In this document: positions 1-7,560 of the stretch, piece after piece | How the letters are laid out: each line of letters begins with the position of its first letter | Numbering within the stretch: the first letter of the stretch is position 1 | Assembly: GCA_029940695.1 (NCBI GenBank) | Contig: JAPYUP010000010.1 | Location: 2,148 to 49,239, forward strand | Length of the DNA: 47,092 nucleotides | From: Candidatus Thalassarchaeaceae archaeon | GTDB lineage: Archaea > Thermoplasmatota > Poseidoniia > Poseidoniales > Thalassarchaeaceae | Direction of reading: 5' to 3' | Notes under the pieces: generated by a model | The model's input: only the letters and a program-made list of their open reading frames with translations | Told to the model about the DNA's origin: nothing | Databases searched by the model: none | Program-made: the position numbers and the translations under genes

Positions 1-242
1 AGCCAGAACCCGAACCAGAGCCAGAGCCAGAGCTAGAACCCGAACCAGAGCCTGAACCCGAACCAGAGCCTGAGCCAGAGCTAGAACCCGAACCAGAACC
101 CGAGCCTGAGCCAGAACCCGAGCCAGAACCCGAGCCAGAGCCAGAGCCTGAGCCCGAGGACAACGCATTGCCGGGCTTCGGGCTCCTCCTCAGCATCACC
201 GCAGCATTTGGAGCCGCTCTAATTGCGACCCACCGTGAGTGA
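1..242 (+). CDS. Partial surface protein: Glu-Pro stalk and PGF-CTERM-like anchor
   Basis: Only the last 79 codons are present; the gene starts outside the window and the frame opens at base 3. The visible part is about 52 residues of alternating Glu-Pro (with a few Leu), then DNALPGFG, a hydrophobic stretch of about 15 residues ([15 protein letters not shown]) and a short basic tail THRE before TGA. This matches the layout of PGF-CTERM signals, which archaeosortase A processes to move surface proteins from a C-terminal helix to a lipid anchor. The acidic-proline run looks like an extended spacer holding an outer domain away from the membrane. The function of the missing N-terminal part cannot be judged. 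The C-terminal signal is fairly clear; assignment to this exact signal family is inference, and no archaeosortase gene is in the window. Confidence 0.7.
   Translation, partial: PEPEPEPEPELEPEPEPEPEPEPEPELEPEPEPEPEPEPEPEPEPEPEPEPEDNALPGFGLLLSITAAFGAALIATHRE
3..158 (+). repeat. Glu-Pro coding tandem repeat (6-base unit)
   Basis: A degenerate hexanucleotide repeat (GARCCN, for example gaaccc, gagcca, gagcct) runs from the window edge to 158 and codes for the Glu-Pro stalk. Every third base varies while the dipeptide stays the same, so selection acts on the protein. Such tracts change length easily by slippage. Confidence 0.85.
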
Positions 243-330
243 ATCAGACCCTATAGAATAGGGGCGAAGTCAGAGACCACAGTGGGTTGCTTAGTGAGAC
301 CCTCTGACATGGGTCCCATCTCAATGGGTA

Positions 331-339
331 GTGATATAC
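331..339 (+). promoter_or_regulatory. Possible TATA box upstream of the choline-kinase-like gene
   Basis: GTGATATAC lies about 50 bases before the GTG start at 389. A start of transcription about 25 bases downstream would give a short leader. Two copies of CTGAGTA follow at 347-353 and 370-376, 23 bases apart, about two helical turns, and could be a regulator site. This rests on base composition and position only. Confidence 0.3.
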
Positions 340-388
340 GGAAAGTCTGAGTAGAAATGCTCAAATTTCCTGAGTAAAAGTTCGCTAC

Positions 389-1216
389 GTGGTGGAGGTG
401 CCCAAAAGGAAAGTCGGCCGTGTTTTCGGTGAGAGTCACCCCTACAATGGTGAGGAACCAATCGGGAAGGGTAGAATCCGCACCCTCACGTCGGCGCTCA
501 GTGATCTTGGATGGAACCTCGCGGCACCCCTGCAAATTGAACTCTGTCCGTTTGGGCTCAGCAATGCCAACTACAAGATTTGCTGCGGCGATCATGGTCC
601 ACTCCTTCTGAGGATTTTCGGACCTAGCCACGACGACTCCAACCCAGATGAGAGACACATTCAGGACTATAGGTTCGGAGCACAGGTGGTGCAGCGACTT
701 GACTGGGGTCGACTTGAGATGTGGTTGCCGGGACGACCAATGAGGCGCGAAGATTGTGACAACAGCCAGACGTTGGCGGCGCTCGCCCATGAATTGCGCC
801 GCCTCCATAAGGTGGCTGGCCGGAATCATAACGATCTGAACTTCACCAATGTTCTGGTATGCGACGGTGACGACCCCCCCACCATTCGCCTTCTCGACTT
901 CGAATATGCCGGTCCACTTGATTCACCCTTCGATGTCGCCAACTTCTTCTGCGAGTGGATGTATGATTACGGATCACCCCGCTGGTTTGAACCGGATCCG
1001 ACGCGGTTCCCGTCTGACGCGCAGGCTCGCTCCTTCGTCGCACAGTATTTGGGAATCGACGATTGCTCCAGCGGTAAGGTGTCGGCCTTTCTGAAGGAAG
1101 TCCGGGCGAGGATACCTGACGTGCACACATTCTGGATTGACTGGGCCATGACGAATTTCTCAGACCGTGATGAGTACGTACAATACGCCGAGCGGCGGCA
1201 AATCCTCGTCTCCTAG
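389..1216 (+). CDS. Choline/ethanolamine kinase-like protein
   Basis: This 275-residue protein has the kinase signatures of the choline/ethanolamine kinase family. HNDLNFTN at residues 147-154 is the Brenner-type catalytic loop with Asp149. LLDFEYAG around 168-175 supplies the metal-binding Asp170, and DVANFFCEW at 182-190 is the family-specific block (eukaryal enzymes have D-I-A-N-H-F-C-E-W). The N-terminal part (FGLSNANYKI) fits the G-N/T-N nucleotide-binding segment. It probably phosphorylates choline, ethanolamine or a related amino alcohol with ATP in the cytoplasm, for a phospholipid head group or for osmolyte use; the substrate cannot be read from the sequence. The start is GTG; no strong Shine-Dalgarno site is visible. 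It stands alone on the plus strand with no lipid genes beside it. Confidence 0.8.
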   Translation: MVEVPKRKVGRVFGESHPYNGEEPIGKGRIRTLTSALSDLGWNLAAPLQIELCPFGLSNANYKICCGDHGPLLLRIFGPSHDDSNPDERHIQDYRFGAQVVQRLDWGRLEMWLPGRPMRREDCDNSQTLAALAHELRRLHKVAGRNHNDLNFTNVLVCDGDDPPTIRLLDFEYAGPLDSPFDVANFFCEWMYDYGSPRWFEPDPTRFPSDAQARSFVAQYLGIDDCSSGKVSAFLKEVRARIPDVHTFWIDWAMTNFSDRDEYVQYAERRQILVS

Positions 1217-1347
1217 CAAACTCAATCAATCAGGAGTGGTCGTATTCCCTACCCTCTGACATTTGTACGAGTTAGATGCACCCTCAGTTTGGCAAAAAGA
1301 GTATTCCGCTTCGATGGATTCACAAGTGCTAGTCATGGCGCATTGTC

Positions 1348-2100
1348 GTGACAGAGCCCTCCGTTGAGTATGAATCACCTTCGGGGGTACAGGAGGAAAT
1401 GGTTCCCGAAAGGGTGGTTGACGGCCTCCCGACGATGTACTGCTTCGAGACCTGTCCGTTCTGTTTCAAGGTCAAGGCGCTCCTGGGTTCTAGGGGAATT
1501 GAGTACTCGAAGGTCGAGGTCGACCCTACCTTCAAGACGCAACTAAAGTGGTCCGAATGGGGAAAGGTACCAGTATTTGTCGACGTCGATGGAACCCAGG
1601 TGACCGACTCGAACTATATCCTCCATTACATTGACTCCAATGACTCGAACGCGTTCCCGCGAATGGGTGAGGACCCTGAGCAGGACCGGTGGATGGAATT
1701 CTCTAACAAGGTCCTAGGGAAATCCATTGTAGCTGTAATCTACACCTCATACAGGACATCTCTCCAAGCCCTCGATTACGTGACTAGGGTGGACAATTTC
1801 ACGTTTGGCAGCCGCCTGATCAACAAGTGGCTCGGGGGTTTCATAATGCGCATGATAGGCAAGAGCAGGGCAAAGATGTTCAAGCTCCCGCCCCGTGAGA
1901 ATCTCCAGTACCAACTGGACGAGATGTCCATGGGAATCAAGGGGAACTTCTTCGGAGATGAAGAGCCTAACGGGTCCGACTATGCCAACTTCGGGATACT
2001 TCGATCGATGCAGGGCCTGAATGGGTTCGACATAGTAGAGAGACATCAGGTAGTGTCCGGCTGGTATGGAATGATGCAGGAGCACTCCGGTGTTTACTGA
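1348..2100 (+). CDS. Glutaredoxin/GST-fold protein, prostaglandin-E-synthase-2-like
   Basis: The 250-residue product has a glutaredoxin-like N-terminal domain with CPFC at residues 36-39, followed by the GK-VPV turn that holds the cis-proline of thioredoxin folds, then an all-helical C-terminal half typical of glutathione-S-transferases. The layout and motif resemble membrane-associated prostaglandin E synthase 2 and related CPFC GST-like proteins. A thiol-dependent redox or isomerase role is likely; prostaglandin synthesis itself is not implied. The C-terminal half has one mildly hydrophobic stretch near residues 165-172 but no clear membrane segment. The start is uncertain: GTG at 1348 gives 250 residues, while ATG at 1399 lies behind AGGAGG (1391-1396), only two bases away, which is too close for a normal site. 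A T-rich tract follows the stop. Confidence 0.72.
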   Translation: MTEPSVEYESPSGVQEEMVPERVVDGLPTMYCFETCPFCFKVKALLGSRGIEYSKVEVDPTFKTQLKWSEWGKVPVFVDVDGTQVTDSNYILHYIDSNDSNAFPRMGEDPEQDRWMEFSNKVLGKSIVAVIYTSYRTSLQALDYVTRVDNFTFGSRLINKWLGGFIMRMIGKSRAKMFKLPPRENLQYQLDEMSMGIKGNFFGDEEPNGSDYANFGILRSMQGLNGFDIVERHQVVSGWYGMMQEHSGVY

Positions 2101-2124
2101 GTCACCCCCTATGATGCATGGTGA

Positions 2125-2137
2125 TTTGTTTGTTTTT
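2125..2137 (+). terminator. T-rich transcription terminator
   Basis: TTTGTTTGTTTTT begins 24 bases after the stop of the CPFC protein. Archaeal RNA polymerases stop at such pyrimidine-rich tracts without a hairpin. It would separate this gene from the next one on the same strand. Confidence 0.5.
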
Positions 2138-2174
2138 GCATAGATGTTTTGAACCAAATTAGTCATCGGAGGCC

Positions 2175-2798
2175 ATGGACAAGAGTGCCTTGGATGTTTG
2201 GCGCATGATTCCCCAGACTCCCGAGGTGGTGACATTCTTCACTGGGATATTCGATATAATTGGGGTAAGCATCTCTGAGACTGGAGAGGAGCTAACCGTA
2301 GCGATTGAGAGTGATGCGATTAGGATTGATCCGGGACTACCGGAAAAGCCTGACTTCGTAGTTCCGATTGCATGGGAGAATGTGGAGAACATGGTTGCTC
2401 ATGCGGAAGACGGGGAAATTGATCCTAGAGAGGCATGGAGGATAGTCTCGGTGCTATTCACGTCGTTGACCCAAGCTACCCTCCGCAATCCAGTCATGTC
2501 GAATAACCTGATGCGCAGAATTGCCATGGTCGAGGACATTGCGCATGTATTTCTGGTTGCCCCGGACGGGAAAGAGGCAAATTGTCACACCCTTGTGTAC
2601 GTGAAGGGGCAGTGGCTTGTGATTTCTGGTCTTCACGGCAACCCGAAGAGAACCTTCAGAATGTCTGCTGAAGATTGCATCGATTACCAGAGGAAGGTAT
2701 TCTCTGCGATAAAGAAGAACAGCCTGTTCGAGTGGTTCAGATTCTCCTCTTGGTATAGGAAGTGGAGAAAAGAGGTCTCAGTGCGGCACAGACGGTAG
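2175..2798 (+). CDS. Hypothetical protein, possibly with a sterol-carrier-like domain
   Basis: I do not recognise this 207-residue protein with confidence. Residues about 35-115 alternate short hydrophobic strands with the pattern DFVVPIAWENVENMV followed by an acidic-glycine turn and helices, which recalls SCP2-type lipid-carrier domains (pattern: partner-binding strand, then helix, then small residues). The second half has two more strand-like blocks and a strongly basic C-terminus (RKWRKE, RHRR), suggesting contact with nucleic acid or membrane surface. There is no signal peptide, transmembrane helix or cysteine cluster. GGAGG at 2168-2172 lies just before the ATG, closer than usual. The gene is flanked by a T-rich terminator upstream and a 160-base gap downstream, so it is probably transcribed alone. 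Confidence 0.6.
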   Translation: MDKSALDVWRMIPQTPEVVTFFTGIFDIIGVSISETGEELTVAIESDAIRIDPGLPEKPDFVVPIAWENVENMVAHAEDGEIDPREAWRIVSVLFTSLTQATLRNPVMSNNLMRRIAMVEDIAHVFLVAPDGKEANCHTLVYVKGQWLVISGLHGNPKRTFRMSAEDCIDYQRKVFSAIKKNSLFEWFRFSSWYRKWRKEVSVRHRR

Positions 2799-2970
2799 TG
2801 TATTCCCTAGGAGTCGCATGGTTGATAATGGCAATTCAAGGGGGGGCCCTCAGATGATTCTATTTCTGTATATTGACTAGGGCCAGTGATGACCGGGTGC
2901 GATCCCAATCAAAGATCCCGGCAAAGAGGTGCACAATCTGTAGATAAAGGGCATAGGAGAAGTGATTACA

Positions 2971-3888
2971 ATGACAAGCAATTATGAACATGTTGTGCTA
3001 GATGGTGCTAATCTTATTCACGACGATAAGAAGGATACGGACGGAAACAAGATTCTTCTAATATTGCCCGAGAGATTGCAGATAGCAATTTCTCATTGTG
3101 AAAGTCTAGGTTGGCCTACTACTGCGATATTAAAGAAAGGGACCTATTTGCGCGCGCTAAGGACTAGGCATCTAGATACAGTGGGAGATATCGAAATACT
3201 GGACAAGCTAATCGCCGATCAAAAAGTGATTCTAGTAAATCGAAAAAAGGACGATATCTATTGGATTGATTTCGCACTTCAACGTAATGCGCTAATAATT
3301 ACCCATGACAAGTTCAATGACAAAATTCGAGACGGGGTGACTATTCAAGGCGAACGGAGTCTATATCCCGATAGAGATTGGGATGATATTGATCAAAGAA
3401 CACTAAGAGGGCACGAATATATTGGGGATCGCTTCATTGTTCCTGGATTATCAAAGAAAAGAATAATCGAACAAGATACTGTGACAATTGAGATGTTCGA
3501 GCGCTTATCTAAAAGAGTAATAGAATTAGAAGAAATAGTAAGAGAGGAGCCTCATTCTGAACTGAAAAAAGCAACAATTAGTGATGCCGATTCACAAGAT
3601 GCCGAAGAATTGAACGAAATTGTTCATTCTGTATTTGAACAGATGCTATCCAGTGGAGAGAAGGTGGAGATGTCCCATATGCAACGGTCGATTGCTAGCG
3701 TAGTTTTGGGTTGTGACATTGAAACATATCCAAAAAGTTGGCCAAAGGGATGGGTGAAAGAATTAGGCGATTCTCTAGACTTTCAAGGATCCTTGCATGA
3801 TTTGTTGGTACATTTCTCCCCAAGAAAACTCTGCCGGGAATCTGTAAGAAAAGATGGGCGGCCCCCATTGGTAGTGTTCTTCTGCTGA
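2971..3888 (+). CDS. NYN/PIN-like (Zc3h12a-type) ribonuclease domain protein
   Basis: The first 130 residues read as an NYN-family nuclease: VVLDGANL near the start gives the first catalytic Asp with the Asn that follows, R-L-Q-I-A-I then a strand with a Gly-Trp turn, and later DDIYWIDFALQRNALIITHDKFND, where the two acidic groups form the metal site. This order is that of Zc3h12a-like and other PIN-fold RNases. The remaining 170 residues include a coiled-coil segment and a helical end that I do not recognise. ATG at 2971 is preferred over GTG at 2962 because AGGAGA (2955-2960) lies ten bases upstream of it. The gene is clearly richer in A and T, with AGA, AAA, ATA and TTA codons more frequent than in its neighbours, so recent transfer is likely. 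A role in RNA turnover or defence is inference. Confidence 0.7.
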   Translation: MTSNYEHVVLDGANLIHDDKKDTDGNKILLILPERLQIAISHCESLGWPTTAILKKGTYLRALRTRHLDTVGDIEILDKLIADQKVILVNRKKDDIYWIDFALQRNALIITHDKFNDKIRDGVTIQGERSLYPDRDWDDIDQRTLRGHEYIGDRFIVPGLSKKRIIEQDTVTIEMFERLSKRVIELEEIVREEPHSELKKATISDADSQDAEELNEIVHSVFEQMLSSGEKVEMSHMQRSIASVVLGCDIETYPKSWPKGWVKELGDSLDFQGSLHDLLVHFSPRKLCRESVRKDGRPPLVVFFC

Positions 3889-4023
3889 ACTATCAATGCC
3901 CTAGCATCAGGCACTATGTGAATCTCGCTCTATATCTGGTCCGTGGCCGAAGGAGGAGAGGGCTGGAGTCTCAGAGACATCGAAACAAAGGGTAGCGCAT
4001 GAGTCGTCCCTCAGTCAGTAGGT

Positions 4024-4075
4024 ATGAATGAGTCACGGGCGATTCATTGGGTTCCTTAGTTACGCCAACCTAAGG
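4024..4075. repeat. Two short inverted repeats between convergent genes
   Basis: ATGAAT (4024-4029) pairs with ATTCAT (4042-4047), and CCTTAG (4054-4059) pairs with CTAAGG (4070-4075). They sit in the 209-base gap between the NYN gene and the convergent MazG-like gene, and may help transcripts end on either strand. Nothing else was seen in this gap. Confidence 0.35.
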
Positions 4076-4097
4076 CAGAGAGTATGTTTCCCCCCTG

Positions 4098-4487
4098 TCA
4101 CTCGTCCGAGTACTCTGTCACACGAATCCCTAGTTTACCCCAACGGGCCTCCCTCAGCATTATGCGATCCATCTTGCGGTGGAACTCGGTCTCCAAATCG
4201 ACCTCCATAGCCAGAGAGTGGCCGAGTATCAAAATCAGTAGGTCAGCCAGCTCCTCGGCTGCCTCCTCGTCTGGCTTGCCCTTTGTGATTGCAGCTGCGA
4301 ACTCTCCCAATTCCTCGACAGTGAGAGCCACCCTGTAGCCCATGTCGTGCCCGTGGTTCTCCTCTGAAGCGAAGGCGTGTTTGTGGTGGAACGCAGCCAC
4401 TCGCGACATCATGGTCAACCAAGAGCCATCAGGGCTGTCCTGCGCCTCTATCTCTATCCAGTCATTCACACTCACGGGTCGTGCCAT
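4098..4487 (-). CDS. MazG-like nucleotide pyrophosphohydrolase
   Basis: This 129-residue protein has the all-alpha NTP pyrophosphohydrolase signature: EELGE at residues 58-62 and EEAAEELADLL at 74-84, giving the ExxE...ExxD metal site. Such enzymes cleave non-canonical or excess nucleoside triphosphates to monophosphate and pyrophosphate. The frame is open further upstream to 4562, but ATG at 4487 (MARPVSV) is chosen because the upstream gene ends at 4513 and the residues before it look like translated shadow. It is the last gene of a minus-strand block with a small membrane protein, a nucleoside phosphorylase and ribosomal eS1. Nucleotide house-cleaning next to a purine phosphorylase makes functional sense. 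Confidence 0.78.
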   Translation of the reverse strand: MARPVSVNDWIEIEAQDSPDGSWLTMMSRVAAFHHKHAFASEENHGHDMGYRVALTVEELGEFAAAITKGKPDEEAAEELADLLILILGHSLAMEVDLETEFHRKMDRIMLREARWGKLGIRVTEYSDE

Positions 4488-4512
4488 GGTACTGGCTGCG
4501 CAAGGAGACCCA

Positions 4513-4845
4513 TCAACGTAGTTCTCTGCCTGGGGGGGGCTGCTTGGGGTCCCTTTCATCATATGGAAGCACCATGACCAGTCCGCCTAGACCCGATACT
4601 ACGAACATACCCAATGACCCTAGGAAGTACGTCGTCATGCGCGCTTTTTCTCTCTCCAACTCCTTGCATAGCACCGGGTCGGGGGAGTCAAGGGTATCGA
4701 GGACCAGCCACCTGTAATCCATGTCACACTCACGCTCATGCTCCCTGACTGAGTCGTCGTGATCCTGCATCAAATTCATCATTAGAGGGAATAGGAGCAA
4801 GGCGCACCCTATCAGTCCGAAGCCAATCATTAGATCCCTGTCCAA
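4513..4845 (-). CDS. Small two-helix membrane protein
   Basis: A 110-residue protein with one transmembrane helix at the N-terminus (LMIGFGLIGCALLLFPLMM, residues 5-23) and another near residues 72-93 (TYFLGSLGMFVVSGLGGLVMVL). An acidic, charged loop of about 45 residues lies between them. No family is recognised. The ATG sits directly after the stop of the nucleoside phosphorylase gene (4846), with no gap, so the two are almost certainly translated from one message. Its job is unknown. Confidence 0.65.
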   Translation of the reverse strand: MDRDLMIGFGLIGCALLLFPLMMNLMQDHDDSVREHERECDMDYRWLVLDTLDSPDPVLCKELEREKARMTTYFLGSLGMFVVSGLGGLVMVLPYDERDPKQPPPGRELR

Positions 4846-5619
4846 CTAACCACCCAAATCAGCTAGAAGCGCCATCAGGCAATCGCCGACACGTTCCCCC
4901 ATAGTGCCCGCAATTGAATCGACTGCTGCGTGGTCTATGACAGCATCAGGAGAGCCCGGGGTTCGTCCCGCCGCCCAATTTGACGAGCAAATGATAGCTA
5001 GATGGGGCAGACCCGTCTCGGCCACCAGCCTGGACTCAGGACCCAGCGTCATACCAACAACATCGGCGCCCATGAGCTCCAAGGCATCAATCTCGGAGGG
5101 ACTCTCGAACTGGGGGCCCACGCACTGAGCAACTATCAGCCCGGACAAGACTCCTCCTTGGCGACCCACTAGTTCGGTGCTGCACACCGAAACCGCGCGA
5201 GAATCGAAAGGAGAGTTCCTGTCGGCGTGGATGGCGTCATCGTCATAGAAGGTCCAAGGGCGTTCAGCCAAGTCTAGAACATCCCCTGCGATCCCTATGG
5301 TTCCGGGTCTCAAGTCCTCACGCATGGTTCCCACTGAATTGACGCTGACCACGAGATTGGGAAGGCAACTTGCGGCTGCGTGTACGTTGGCGCGGTGCTC
5401 GATTGCATGCGGTGGGGTCCTCTTCGCACCTTCGGAGTGGTGACGGTCAATCACCACAACCTCACCGTTTGAAACAGATGTAATGGTTATGGGGACCTCG
5501 CCCCACACGGACTCGATTATTGCATACTCCGAGGCTGCCCCTAGCATCGATGACGTCATACTAGCAAGGGCGCCCATCCCGGTACCGCACAGCACCGCGA
5601 TGCGGGCCATTGTACTCAC
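4846..5619 (-). CDS. Purine nucleoside / 5'-methylthioadenosine phosphorylase family protein
   Basis: The 257-residue product belongs to the PNP/MTAP family. The diagnostic blocks are DRHHSEGAKRTPPHAIEHRAN (phosphate and ribose site, around residues 58-78), VGPQFESPSEI (around 166-176) and GADVVGMTLGPE (around 183-194), the last holding the Met that contacts ribose. It would split methylthioadenosine or a purine nucleoside with phosphate, feeding purine and methionine salvage. Whether adenosine-type or guanosine-type substrates are used is not clear. The GTG start overlaps the stop of eS1 by four bases (GTGA); an alternative ATG lies three codons later at 5610 and gives MARIAVLCG. It is co-transcribed with eS1. 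Confidence 0.82.
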   Translation of the reverse strand: MSTMARIAVLCGTGMGALASMTSSMLGAASEYAIIESVWGEVPITITSVSNGEVVVIDRHHSEGAKRTPPHAIEHRANVHAAASCLPNLVVSVNSVGTMREDLRPGTIGIAGDVLDLAERPWTFYDDDAIHADRNSPFDSRAVSVCSTELVGRQGGVLSGLIVAQCVGPQFESPSEIDALELMGADVVGMTLGPESRLVAETGLPHLAIICSSNWAAGRTPGSPDAVIDHAAVDSIAGTMGERVGDCLMALLADLGG

Positions 5620-6635
5620 TCTGCTAAGCGGGCAACGAGATCTGCCTTCTTTCCCGAGACCGGCTTGTCGGCCTCCTTGAGAAGGGTCTTGAGTTCGGGA
5701 ACGGTCAAGGACTCGTAAATCCTAATCACAATCTCCTGCTTCGTACCGGTTGAATCCAGACCCCTGGACTTGGCGATTGAGACGATCTCAGCCTTGAGGG
5801 TCTTGGACAGTTTTGAGAGGTCGCTGTCACCCTCAGTGGGATGAGCCTTTGGTCTCTCTTCAAGCTCGGTTTCTACCTCCTCCTCTGCAGCTAGTGTGAT
5901 GGAGTCTGGTGAATCGTCGCTAATTGGCTCTGGGTCCGATTCCACCAAAACGTCGGTATCATCTTCTCCAGACTCTTCCTTGCCTTTCTCATCTGCAATG
6001 ATTTCCTCGAGGGTCGGGCCCTCGTCGATGACGACGCCCGACTGAATCAGTTGGCTGCGTCGGAAGAAGGCCGACCTGACAGGCTGTATCTTTGAAACGG
6101 CTTTCCTGACTTCCTCCTCCAGAGACCCGTCTAGCAGGGCCTTCTGAACGGAGATCCACGTTGACCTCGAGCAGAACTTGATGATCTCGTTCCTTGCTAT
6201 AGTCCTGGATTCCTGCTTCTGGCTGCCCTTAATTCGGCCGCGGGTGACGATGAACGGCTTGAGCCTGATGAAGTAACCATCCTCCGTGACTATGTCGATG
6301 GAATCGTCAATCTTGCCGCGCTCACGGCGAATCTGGCGCCTCACATGGTCCTTCATGACGTCGTGGCCAACGAACTCGGTGAGGGCATCGCTGCCGATGA
6401 CGTCGGAGACCCTGAACCGAATCTTGACGTGCATCTTCGAGAAATCACCATCGAGTTCGCTCTGCATGACCTCGTAATGCCGACCGAGCAGAGTCTTCTC
6501 CTCCGCAGCGATGGTCTCCCCTATGACCTTGAATGACCACGGGTTTCTAGGGGCTCGGATGGAGTACCAACGCTTTCCCTTCCACTTGTCCTTCTGCCTA
6601 CGAGCAGCTGCTCTTGCCGATGCGCCTTTGGCCAT
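5616..6635 (-). CDS. rps3ae: Ribosomal protein eS1 (S3Ae) with C-terminal SAP-like repeats
   Basis: Residues 1 to about 205 are ribosomal protein S3Ae/eS1, recognisable by the basic start, KDKWKGKRWYSI, the SDVIG and GHDVMKDHVRRQIRRERGKID blocks. eS1 sits on the platform of the small subunit near the mRNA exit. Archaeal eS1 normally ends soon after this, at about 200-220 residues. Here an acidic low-complexity linker (about 215-275) is followed by two short helical repeats, SKTLKAEIVSIAKSRGL and SLTVPELKTLLKEADKPVSG, with the L-K-x-L-x-x-x-x-x-x-V-x-G-x-K-x-D-L-V-x-R-L pattern of SAP nucleic-acid-binding motifs. The extension is one frame with no break. It is the first gene of a minus-strand operon and divergent from the COG1325-type gene. 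The core call is firm; the SAP call is good but made by eye. Confidence 0.88.
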   Translation of the reverse strand: MAKGASARAAARRQKDKWKGKRWYSIRAPRNPWSFKVIGETIAAEEKTLLGRHYEVMQSELDGDFSKMHVKIRFRVSDVIGSDALTEFVGHDVMKDHVRRQIRRERGKIDDSIDIVTEDGYFIRLKPFIVTRGRIKGSQKQESRTIARNEIIKFCSRSTWISVQKALLDGSLEEEVRKAVSKIQPVRSAFFRRSQLIQSGVVIDEGPTLEEIIADEKGKEESGEDDTDVLVESDPEPISDDSPDSITLAAEEEVETELEERPKAHPTEGDSDLSKLSKTLKAEIVSIAKSRGLDSTGTKQEIVIRIYESLTVPELKTLLKEADKPVSGKKADLVARLAE

Positions 6636-6692
6636 AGAAACGACTCCTTCTTTCGGGGGCTGCCCCGTTTGCGGGCCGTCCGAACTGGAACC

Positions 6693-6702
6693 AGTATTTG
6701 AA
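6693..6702 (-). promoter_or_regulatory. Possible TATA box for the eS1 operon
   Basis: Read on the minus strand, TTCAAATACT lies about 58-67 bases upstream of the eS1 start. A start of transcription about 25 bases downstream leaves a leader of roughly 30-35 bases. Position and composition are the only evidence. Confidence 0.35.
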
Positions 6703-6740
6703 CGGAATGCCGAAGGCTTCGCTGCGTAGCACTACGGCGG

Positions 6741-6749
6741 TTTGAATAC
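6741..6749 (+). promoter_or_regulatory. TATA-like box for a leaderless transcript
   Basis: TTTGAATAC lies 22-30 bases upstream of the ATG at 6771, the normal distance from a TATA box to the first transcribed base. The COG1325-type mRNA may therefore begin at or next to its start codon. Confidence 0.4.
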
Positions 6750-6770
6750 AACACAGCAGCCCGAGGCTAT

Positions 6771-7199
6771 ATGGGTCTGCATGGAGGCACATGGAGAGTC
6801 CACTCCAGTGCCGTTGACGACATCGAACTGATCACTGAGGCGTTGACTTGGTTGGCTGGAGAGGATTCGATGATAGATGTCAAGAGTGGGAAATCTACCC
6901 TCGGAGCTCCACAGACGACCCTCATTGCTCGCCTTTCAAAAAAGGACGCTCTGAAATCCCTCGGAAGGCTCAGCATTGATTCCTTGGGAAGGTTGCTCGA
7001 GGATGGTTTAGACACGCGCATTGACGACGAAAAGGTCCTGCATCTAAGGATCAGTATCTCAGAGTTGGTTAGGGGAAATGCTAAGCTATGCGAAAACACA
7101 GATGAGCCCGTAGTCAAAGGGAGGTTCAAGCTAGAGGCATATCCAGGAGACGATGTCGTTATCCTAGCTACCAATATGATATCTGAAATCAGAGGCTAG
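6771..7199 (+). CDS. COG1325-type RNA-binding protein (exosome-associated family)
   Basis: A 142-residue protein that fits the archaeal PF01877/COG1325 family, described as RNA-binding and linked by gene context to the exosome. The pattern seen is: a first strand-helix with HSSAVDDIELITEAL, a central TLGAPQTTLIARL block, and a second half with KVLHLRISISELVRGNA followed by a strand reading VKGRFKLEAYP. In the family this is the place of the conserved dimer strand. It stands divergent from eS1, which fits an RNA or ribosome-related role. No enzyme motif is present. The family call is from pattern only. Confidence 0.6.
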   Translation: MGLHGGTWRVHSSAVDDIELITEALTWLAGEDSMIDVKSGKSTLGAPQTTLIARLSKKDALKSLGRLSIDSLGRLLEDGLDTRIDDEKVLHLRISISELVRGNAKLCENTDEPVVKGRFKLEAYPGDDVVILATNMISEIRG

Positions 7200-7257
7200 A
7201 AGGGCCTGTGACCAAGCGTTCTTATGCACAATGCCCATCCCTCAGACAGGGTATTAG

Positions 7258-7536
7258 ATGACTCATGTAGTTACTAGTTCGTGCGTGGGATGCAAGTACC
7301 AGGATTGTGTGGCAGTCTGCCCCGTAGAATGCTTCAGAGAAGCCGACGAATACCTAGTAATTGACCCGGACGAATGCATCGATTGTGCCGCCTGCATACC
7401 CGAATGTCCTGTCGACGCTATCTACGCAGATACCGACCTGCCAGACGAAGAAATGAGCTGGCTGGACAGGAACGAGGACGAGGCCCCCAACCTCCCCCTG
7501 GCAGAGGGTGACTCGCCGGTCTTGGCCGATTCTTGA
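7258..7536 (+). CDS. Seven-iron ferredoxin ([3Fe-4S]/[4Fe-4S])
   Basis: A 92-residue ferredoxin. The first cluster site is [18 protein letters not shown] at residues 9-26 and the second [16 protein letters not shown] at 40-55. The spacing around the first site (C-x6-7-C in addition to the usual order) is that of FdxA-type seven-iron ferredoxins, with one [3Fe-4S] and one [4Fe-4S] cluster. The tail after residue 60 is acidic and resembles the C-terminal extension of this type. It is a soluble electron carrier whose partner is not evident; the neighbouring pdxS is not a redox enzyme and has its own upstream region. Confidence 0.88.
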   Translation: MTHVVTSSCVGCKYQDCVAVCPVECFREADEYLVIDPDECIDCAACIPECPVDAIYADTDLPDEEMSWLDRNEDEAPNLPLAEGDSPVLADS

Positions 7537-7560
7537 GCACTCACAACAACTTCTGCGGTG

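Noticed and set aside
3-158. CRISPR-like or satellite array
   Set aside because: Six-base degenerate units without spacers, in frame with a Glu-Pro protein segment.
251-829. 192-codon minus-strand frame opposite the choline kinase gene
   Set aside because: Opposite a frame with clear kinase motifs; no domain of its own.
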